64,000 bases of DNA from a bacterium M00.F.Ca.ET.205.01.1.1. GTDB taxonomy: Bacteria; Pseudomonadota; Alphaproteobacteria; Rhizobiales; Rhizobiaceae. The position numbers and the translations under genes are program-made. The stretch lies in the NCBI GenBank assembly GCA_004791255.1, contig SRUQ01000012.1, forward strand, positions 49,221 to 113,220, in the 5' to 3' direction. A model generated the notes under the pieces. That model saw only the letters and a program-made list of their open reading frames with translations. It was not told the DNA's origin and made no database searches. Each line of letters starts with the position of its first letter. The first letter of the stretch is position 1. This document shows positions 58,856 to 64,000 of this stretch, piece by piece.

Positions 58856-59124
58856 GCATCCTCGACCTCTTCAAGCGGCGCACCAGCGCGCCGGTGGCAC
58901 GCGAGCGGCTGCAGGTGCTGCTCGCCTATGAACGGCGCAGCCGCGGCCAGCCCGACCTCGTCTCCATCCTGCGCGAGGAAATCCTGGCCGTCATCGCCAA
59001 GCACGTGCAGATCGACCAGGACTACCTCCAGGTCTCGATGGACCGCGGCGAGACCATGTCGACGCTGGAAATCGACATCCAGATCCCCAACAAGAGCGCC
59101 GTGCCGCTGGCCATGGCTGGGTGA
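58852..59124 (+). CDS. minE: Cell division topological specificity factor MinE
   Basis: 90 residues. The N-terminus SILDLFKRRTSAPVARERLQ is the membrane- and MinD-binding segment, and SRGQPDLVSILREEILAVIA, then KHVQIDQDYLQVSMDR is the dimer fold. The ATG overlaps the minD stop (ATGA at 58852), so the two are translated together. MinE stimulates MinD ATPase to keep MinC away from midcell. Length and motif order are normal. Confidence 0.96.
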   Translation: MSILDLFKRRTSAPVARERLQVLLAYERRSRGQPDLVSILREEILAVIAKHVQIDQDYLQVSMDRGETMSTLEIDIQIPNKSAVPLAMAG

Positions 59125-59141
59125 TTTTTTACCCTCCCCTT

Positions 59142-59240
59142 CTGGAGCGGTTCATCGTTTCATGGAGACGCCGAACCGCTCCATGTCTTGACGCAATTCC
59201 GGGCGAAAAACCGTTTCACGCTTTGCCTGGAATTGCTCAA
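59142..59240. repeat. Rhizobial dispersed palindrome between minE and the LysR gene
   Basis: Two nested inverted repeats: TGGAGCGGTTC (59142-59152) with GAACCGCTCCA (59173-59183), and GCAATTCC (59193-59200) with GGAATTGC (59229-59236). I recall this motif pair as frequent in rhizobial genomes. It separates two convergent genes (minE ends 59124, LysR ends 59237) and probably stops transcription from both sides. Confidence 0.75.
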
Positions 59241-60136
59241 AGGTTCGCCTCTGCGAAGATGCGAGCGGCCCAGTCGAGGAAGACGCGCAGCCGGGGCGCG
59301 AGCTGCCGGTTCTGCGGGTAGAGCGCCGACAGTGGCGTCGGCGATGGCGGATAGTCGGCCAGCACCTCGACCAGCGCTCCCTGGGCAAGGTCCTTCTCGA
59401 AGCGATAGCGCGGCGCCTGGATCAGGCCGAGACCAAGCCGCGCCAGGTCGGCGGCGGTGTCGGAATTGTTGGCGGCGACACGACCGGGTAGCCTGACCTC
59501 AATGGTCTTTCCGCCGACCGTGAATTCGAACGGCAGCACCTCGCCAGTGCGCGACGAGACGAACCCCACCGCCTGATGGCCGCCGAGCGCATCGGGCGAG
59601 GCGGGCGTGCCGTGGCGTTCGAGATAGGCGGGACTGGCGCAGGTCATCTCGCGGATCATGGCCAGCCGGCGCATGATCATGCCGCTGTCGGGCGGCTCGC
59701 CGACACGGATCACGCAATCGACGCCCTCGCGCACGAGATCGACCAGCCGGTCGCTCTGGCCGATCTGCAGGTCGATCCTGACATAGCGGGCGAGGAACTC
59801 CGGCAGGCGCGGCAACAGGAACGTGCGGGTGAGCAGCGTGCTGGCGTCGATGCGCAGCAGGCCGAACGGCTCGGCGTCGCGAAAGGCTGCTTCCGCATCC
59901 TCGACCTCGGCAAGGATCGACAGGCAGCGCCGGTAGTAAGCCTCGCCGTCCTGCGTGGCGTTCACCTGCCGCGTCGTGCGTTCCAGCAGGCGCGCGCCGA
60001 GATGCTCTTCCAACCGCCGCACCGCTTCCGTCGCGGTTGACCGCGGCAAACCGAGATCGGCGGCGGCAGCGGTGAAGCTGCGCCGCTCGAGAACGCGAAC
60101 GAAGAGCCGCATCGTGTCCAGACGGTCCATGCCCAT
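59237..60136 (-). CDS. LysR-family transcriptional regulator
   Basis: 299 residues. The N-terminal winged HTH is MDRLDTMRLFVRVLERRSFT, then AAAADLGLPRSTATEAVRRL and EEHLGARLLERTTRQVNATQ. The C-terminal effector domain has the typical FLPRLPEFLARYVRIDLQIG strand and the LARLGLGLIQAPRYRFEKDL segment. This is the CrgA/DsdC-like branch of LysR. It is divergent from the SDR gene at 60234, with an inverted repeat (60146-60187) in the gap, so it likely controls that gene. Inducer unknown. Confidence 0.9.
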   Translation of the reverse strand: MGMDRLDTMRLFVRVLERRSFTAAAADLGLPRSTATEAVRRLEEHLGARLLERTTRQVNATQDGEAYYRRCLSILAEVEDAEAAFRDAEPFGLLRIDASTLLTRTFLLPRLPEFLARYVRIDLQIGQSDRLVDLVREGVDCVIRVGEPPDSGMIMRRLAMIREMTCASPAYLERHGTPASPDALGGHQAVGFVSSRTGEVLPFEFTVGGKTIEVRLPGRVAANNSDTAADLARLGLGLIQAPRYRFEKDLAQGALVEVLADYPPSPTPLSALYPQNRQLAPRLRVFLDWAARIFAEANL

Positions 60137-60145
60137 TGTTCGCAG

Positions 60146-60187
60146 TTTCCGAATAGTGATGTCAACAGGAGGCTGATTATCCGGAAA
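60146..60187. promoter_or_regulatory. Inverted repeat in the LysR/SDR gap
   Basis: TTTCCGAATA at 60146-60155 and TATCCGGAAA at 60178-60187 are near-perfect inverted copies, with 22 bp between. They sit between the divergent start sites (60136 and 60234). LysR proteins often bind such dyads; likely but not proven. Confidence 0.5.
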
Positions 60188-60233
60188 GAGGTGTCGCTTA
60201 TATCCGTCTCACCGACAACAAGGAGAGACTTCA

Positions 60234-61010
60234 ATGACATCTCAGCAAGAAGGTCTGGGTCAGCAAACAAGTCCGGGTAACCCAACCAGAACCGCGATCG
60301 TGACCGGCGCCTCCAAGGGCATTGGCGCCGCGATCGCAAAGCGGCTTGCCCGTGACGGCGTTGCCGTCGTCGTCAACTATGCGCGAGGCCGCGCCGAGGC
60401 CGAGGAACTTGTCCGCGCCATCGAAGCGGACGGCGGCAAGGCCATCGCCGTGCAGGCCGACATCGCCGATCCCGCCAGCATCGCTGCACTCTTCGACGCC
60501 GGCGAAAAGGCGTTCGGCGGCATCGACATCCTCGTCAACAACGCCGCCATCATGAAGCTTTCGTCGGTTGCCGAAACCGATGACGCCTCATTCGATCTGC
60601 AGATCGCGGTCAATTTAGCCGGCGTGTTCCGGGGCATACGCGAGGGTGCGCGCCGGCTCCGCGACGGCGGCCGCATCATCAATTTTTCCAGCAGCGTCGT
60701 CGGCTTCTATCCGCCGGGTTACGGCGTCTATGCCGCCACCAAGGCAGCCGTCGAGGCGGTGACGCACATTCTGGCCAAGGAGCTAGGCGCGCGCCGCGTC
60801 ACCGTCAACGCCGTGGCGCCGGGGCCGGTTGAGACCGCGCTTTTCATGGACGGCAAGAGCGAAACGCAGGTTGAGGCGATCCGCAAGGCCATCCCGCTCG
60901 GCCGGCTCGGCCAGCCAGACGACATTGCCGCGGTGGTCTCATTCCTGGCCGGCCCGCACAGCGGCTGGGTCAACGGGCAGATCATCCGCGCCAATGGCGG
61001 CGCGATCTGA
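60234..61010 (+). CDS. SDR-family oxidoreductase (3-oxoacyl-ACP-reductase-like)
   Basis: 258 residues. TGASKGIG is at 24-31, the NNAA motif at 102-105, and the active-site Ser at about 152-154 (FSSSVVG) with YAATK at 166-170. It is a classical SDR of the FabG-like group, probably NADPH-dependent (R/K after the second strand: NYARGRAEAEEL). Start ATG 60234 has AAGGAGAG upstream. A LysR gene is divergent, and a tautomerase gene follows, so the unit may act in a small aromatic or keto compound pathway. Confidence 0.9.
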   Translation: MTSQQEGLGQQTSPGNPTRTAIVTGASKGIGAAIAKRLARDGVAVVVNYARGRAEAEELVRAIEADGGKAIAVQADIADPASIAALFDAGEKAFGGIDILVNNAAIMKLSSVAETDDASFDLQIAVNLAGVFRGIREGARRLRDGGRIINFSSSVVGFYPPGYGVYAATKAAVEAVTHILAKELGARRVTVNAVAPGPVETALFMDGKSETQVEAIRKAIPLGRLGQPDDIAAVVSFLAGPHSGWVNGQIIRANGGAI

Positions 61011-61111
61011 GGAGGCCGACCGCGTGCGCGCAACTCCTCGAGCGAATCGGCCCTGCCGACCTGCTGCATCCCAAAGCCTGAACTCCAACCCCCAACAAAA
61101 AGGAAACGATC

Positions 61112-61324
61112 ATGCCCTTCGCTAACATCAAGGTGCCGCAGGCAGCTCTCTCCAAGGCGCAGAAGGAAGACCTCATCCATCGAACGACCGCAATGTTCGT
61201 CGACTTTTTCGGCGAAGGCGTGCGGCCTTTCACCATGGTTCTGATCGAGGAGGTCGCCGATGGCGGCTATGGACGGGCCGACGAGGTGTTCGTGGTTCCG
61301 GAAGCCTACCGCGCCAAAGAGTAG
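61112..61324 (+). CDS. 4-oxalocrotonate tautomerase-family protein
   Basis: 70 residues with Pro2 (MPFANIKVPQAALSKAQKED), the catalytic base after Met removal. DFFGEGVRPFTMVLIEEVAD and RADEVFVVPEAYRAKE complete the beta-alpha-beta fold. Tautomerases act on keto-enol substrates in aromatic degradation. An AAAAAGGAAACGATC leader gives a weak ribosome site. It follows the SDR gene by about 100 bp in the same direction, and both may respond to the LysR protein. Confidence 0.85.
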   Translation: MPFANIKVPQAALSKAQKEDLIHRTTAMFVDFFGEGVRPFTMVLIEEVADGGYGRADEVFVVPEAYRAKE

Positions 61325-61376
61325 CTCAGGGCCGTAGGGTCTCGCCGAAGCCAGGGATCAGTGGTTGATGCCGTTG

Positions 61377-62036
61377 TCATTCTTGCCCGATGGGGGCAAT
61401 CAGTCCGCTCTGGCCGGCGGCCAATTGCGAAAGCTGCCCGCGCGAGGCGACCTCCAATTTGCGATAGATGTTGTTCATGTGGATTTTCAGCGTGCCTTTC
61501 GAGATGCCGATGTCGGCGGCGATCCGTTCGTAGGGCTTGTTCGCGGCGACCAGTCGAGTGATCTCCAATTCCCGCCTGGTCAGCCGCGACAGCAGGTTCT
61601 GCCATCTGATCCGGCGCGACGCCTCGTTCTGCACGGCCTCGCCGACAATCTCGGCCGGCAGCCAGCGACCGCCGGCGGCGACCCGGCGGATGCATTTCAG
61701 CAACGCATCGACCGCGGCTTCCTTGAACACGATTCCGGCAACGCCAGCCGCAACCGCGTCATAGAGCTGGGCCTGCGAGGCGCCGACCGTCAAAAGCACG
61801 CAAGTCGTCGCGAGCCCCTGCCTGCCGATTTCGGCGGCGATGTCGAGCCCGCTCAGTCCCGGCATGCTTATGTCGAGCACCGCGATATCAGGCACATCGC
61901 GCCGGATCATCGCCAGGGCGGCGGTGCCGTCCTGCGCCGAACCGACCACCCGGAAATCGGGGTCGCGGGCAATCAGGTCGATCAGGCCGTGCAGCAGCAG
62001 CGGATGGTCGTCAGCAACGAAAACCGTGGTGACCAT
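61377..62036 (-). CDS. LuxR/NarL-type response regulator
   Basis: 219 residues from ATG 62036. The receiver domain has D9-D10, the phospho-acceptor D55 (AVLDISMPG) and the conserved Thr (LLTVGAS) and Lys (IVFKEA). The C-terminal LuxR HTH is LTRRELEITRLVAANKPYER, then IAADIGISKGTLKIHMNNIY and RKL. A histidine kinase would phosphorylate it; none is in the window. It faces the long gap before the big repeat protein (62854), making it the probable regulator of that surface protein. An upstream start at 62093 is less likely. Confidence 0.92.
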   Translation of the reverse strand: MVTTVFVADDHPLLLHGLIDLIARDPDFRVVGSAQDGTAALAMIRRDVPDIAVLDISMPGLSGLDIAAEIGRQGLATTCVLLTVGASQAQLYDAVAAGVAGIVFKEAAVDALLKCIRRVAAGGRWLPAEIVGEAVQNEASRRIRWQNLLSRLTRRELEITRLVAANKPYERIAADIGISKGTLKIHMNNIYRKLEVASRGQLSQLAAGQSGLIAPIGQE

Positions 62037-62853
62037 CTCAGACCGCCGTTGGCCGGCCTTCGGCGCCACGAATCGATGCCGGAACGTTGCCATCGACGGG
62101 TGGCGGCCAATGCTCGGTCATGGCGTCTACTCCCTCTGCGTGTCTTCCACGACGCGCCATCCACTGCTTCCTGCCGGAGCGAACATCGCACCTCCCGTCC
62201 GCACGGCCCGAAGCGTGAAGCCATCCTGACAGAAGCGGCGGCGCCGCGCAAAACATTAGCAATTGCTTAGTTAATGCCGAAGCGGCACCCGCCGCAAGAT
62301 GCACGGCGGCCGACCGAAAGAAAATGACACGCCTGCATGCTGATGCTGAACGTCAACTAGAAAAGAACTGCCGTGTATGCCGAGAGATTTTGTAATTTCC
62401 TCCAACCGTCTCTATGTTCGAAAAGATATTGTAATGGAGAAATGATGTTATTCTATGCATAAATAGGCATTTCTGCAGAGCTAAGGTTATTTTCCTGCCT
62501 ATAACCGGAGTTATATAGACGCACGAATTGCAACCTGCGACATATGGTTACGGGAATATTAACGTCTGGGCGATCGTTGGGGATCGTGTAGGGGTTTGGG
62601 GTTTGGGCGTGAGTGTGGCAGTCAATCCGACGGCGGGCCTGTTCCGTCATGCGGGGATAGCTGTGTCCGGCGAAGGGGGCTTCGCCGCCGCTTCAGCGCC
62701 TTTGTGCAAATTCGCTCCGGCCTTCATTTCACGAAGCGATCGCTCGTCGGCACGCCACGCTCCGCGGGCAGCCGGACGCTTGGAGCTTACAGTCAACATG
62801 GATAGGTGCGGCGGCTTGACCGCTGACCGGACAACAATCTGGAGGAAGCAATA
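62037..62853. other. 817-bp gap, partly AT-rich, upstream of the repeat protein
   Basis: No gene is convincing here. The part 62330-62530 is much more AT-rich than the rest of the window and contains the inverted repeat CTATAAC-N4-GTTATATAG (62499-62518). Short frames after 62528 use odd codons. This looks like a long regulatory region with the promoter of the downstream gene, and perhaps a long 5' UTR or small RNA. Confidence 0.5.
62499..62518. promoter_or_regulatory. Inverted repeat, candidate operator for the LuxR-type regulator
   Basis: CTATAACCGGAGTTATATAG: arms CTATAAC and GTTATATAG with one inserted base. Palindromes of this size are typical of NarL/LuxR-type binding sites. It is in the AT-rich part of the gap between the regulator (62036) and the repeat protein (62854). 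Confidence 0.45.
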
Positions 62854-64000
62854 ATGGCGACAGATCTGGGCGGTGGCGTCCTTCTCGAGGCAACGACCGA
62901 AGGTTCGGGCACCGGCAATTACGATTCCTTCCTAAGGCTGCAGGCAACAGGTATCGAGGAGGGTTTCAACACCGACCAGAACGGCAACGTCCTGGACAAC
63001 AAGGCGTCCTTCACGCACGACCTGCAATACGGCAACATTCAAACGATCAATGTCGGCGGCGTCGATTATATCGAGTTCCGGCTGGACCTCAACGAAAGCA
63101 ACAATGCCGTAAACGGCGACATCACAATGACCGGCCTGGACGTCTACGTTTCCAGCGCCGGGGCAACCCTTGCCGATTACAATGCGGGCTTCGCAGGGTT
63201 CACCTCCGTCTTCCACCTGAGTGGTGACCAGTTCCTGGTCGACGCCAATCATGGATCGGGAACGGACGACTACCGGGTTTTGGTCCCGGTCAGCGACTTC
63301 ACGGCGGCCGGCGCTACGGCCGGATCCTATGTGACGCTGTTTTCGAGCTTCTCCGGGGCCAATGGGGGCTTCGAGGAATGGCGCACCCTTACGACGCCCG
63401 GCACCGGCACTGATGCGCCTGGAATAACCATCGACAAGGTAACGGTCGACGGCTCGGCGATCGGCGACGGTCTGCAGGTGCTCTCCGGTGATACGATCAC
63501 CTGGCAATACACGGTCAGCAACACCGGCAATGTCGCATTGTCGAACATCGTCGTCACCGACGACCACAATGACGTGGTCGTGACACCGGTTCTCAGCGGC
63601 GGCTTCAACGTCGGCGACACGAACCAAGACGGCAAGCTCGACACCACCGAGCACTGGAGCTTCATCGGCACCAGCATCGACAAGGCCGTCATCGGCGATT
63701 ACGCCAATGTCGGGACGGTCACGGGCTCGGCCGGGGCGGTCAACGTGACAGACAGCGACGGCTCCAGCTATTTCGGCGCCGATCCCGAGATCAGCATCAA
63801 CAAGGTGACGGTCGACGGCGCCACCTCGGGCGACGGCCTGAACATCCTGTCCGGCGAGGCTATCTCGTGGCGCTACACGGTCACCAATGTTGGCAACGTC
63901 GCGCTTTCGGGCGTCGACGTGACCGACGATCAGGGTGTGACGGTCACCGGGGTGCTCGGCGCTGATGCCGTGCACAATGTCGGCGACACCAACAACGACG
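62854..64000 (+). CDS. Large secreted repeat protein (DUF11/Ig-like repeats), incomplete
   Basis: ATG 62854 follows GGAGG by six bases and the frame stays open to the window edge (382 codons seen). The N-terminus MATDLGGGVLLEATTEGSGT has no Sec signal. After about 190 residues of beta-rich sequence, 122-residue repeats begin at 63424 (ITIDKVTVDGSAIGDGLQVL) and again at 63790 (ISINKVTVDGATSGDGLNIL). Each has YTVSNTGNVALSNIVVTDD-like and NVGDTNQDGKLD-like units (D-x-N-x-D calcium sites). This suggests a type I-secreted surface adhesin; its C-terminal export signal is beyond the window. Confidence 0.8.
   Translation, partial: MATDLGGGVLLEATTEGSGTGNYDSFLRLQATGIEEGFNTDQNGNVLDNKASFTHDLQYGNIQTINVGGVDYIEFRLDLNESNNAVNGDITMTGLDVYVSSAGATLADYNAGFAGFTSVFHLSGDQFLVDANHGSGTDDYRVLVPVSDFTAAGATAGSYVTLFSSFSGANGGFEEWRTLTTPGTGTDAPGITIDKVTVDGSAIGDGLQVLSGDTITWQYTVSNTGNVALSNIVVTDDHNDVVVTPVLSGGFNVGDTNQDGKLDTTEHWSFIGTSIDKAVIGDYANVGTVTGSAGAVNVTDSDGSSYFGADPEISINKVTVDGATSGDGLNILSGEAISWRYTVTNVGNVALSGVDVTDDQGVTVTGVLGADAVHNVGDTNND

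Overview
The window looks like a chromosomal segment of a Rhizobiales alphaproteobacterium, most like Mesorhizobium. Reasons: uniformly high G+C, a minCDE operon, an LigD/Ku end-joining cassette, scattered palindromic repeats of the kind seen in rhizobia, tiny YxxPxL-leader peptides of a type I recall being labelled putative RiPP precursors in Mesorhizobium, and candidate CtrA and alphaproteobacterial LexA sites. This rests on reading alone; no database was searched. I see no rRNA, tRNA, CRISPR array or insertion sequence.

Layout. 1-5549: a TetR regulator facing an SDR gene across a palindromic operator, an MDR quinone reductase, a GntR/FCD regulator, a small RiPP-like peptide, a 2-hydroxyacid dehydrogenase and an FAD oxidoreductase. 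5662-19718: an exopolysaccharide locus with a beta-propeller/GIPC-transferase-like protein, a Wzz/BY-kinase fusion lacking its Walker A motif, a VpsF/Wzy-like polymerase, a broken autotransporter, a Tat-exported GH5-like hydrolase coupled to a DUF1972 glycosyltransferase, a GT4 enzyme, a flippase and two tandem CelD-like acyltransferases. 19798-27893: EthD protein, LigD, Ku, a Ku-coupled BRCT/HTH/TPR protein, an alpha/beta hydrolase and exonuclease III. 28126-38333: a Cna-B-like membrane protein, two tandem RiPP-like peptides plus a decayed third, a WD40 protein, an isochorismatase, a small cluster around a perfect LexA-type box, SRAP/YedK, a GNAT, a sulfotransferase, a YghU-type GST and an inactive HtrA-like protein.

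38536-49638: cell-envelope small proteins, ABC-F ATPase, lysine-2,3-aminomutase-like enzyme, acyl-CoA synthetase, DUF2934 and PRC-barrel small proteins, DMT exporter, VOC protein and an FAD-linked oxidase. 49715-53752: one AT-rich 1345-codon gene with a Cap4/DUF4297-like nuclease domain fused to a STAND-type NTPase and a long helical C-terminus. This is the best candidate for an undescribed (Avs-like) antiphage system. A truncated copy of the 5' part of minC lies beside it, which suggests a recombination-prone spot. 54365-61324: serine hydrolase, a membrane protein, minCDE with a candidate CtrA site, LysR/SDR divergent pair and a tautomerase. 61377-64000: a LuxR-type response regulator, an 817-bp partly AT-rich upstream region, and the start of a large secreted repeat protein (122-residue DUF11-like repeats) that runs off the window.

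Themes that connect genes: DNA repair and damage response (LigD, Ku, the BRCT/TPR protein, ExoIII, SRAP, LexA box), envelope and surface polysaccharide (EPS locus, adhesin, autotransporter remnant), and cell division (min operon with a candidate cell-cycle site).
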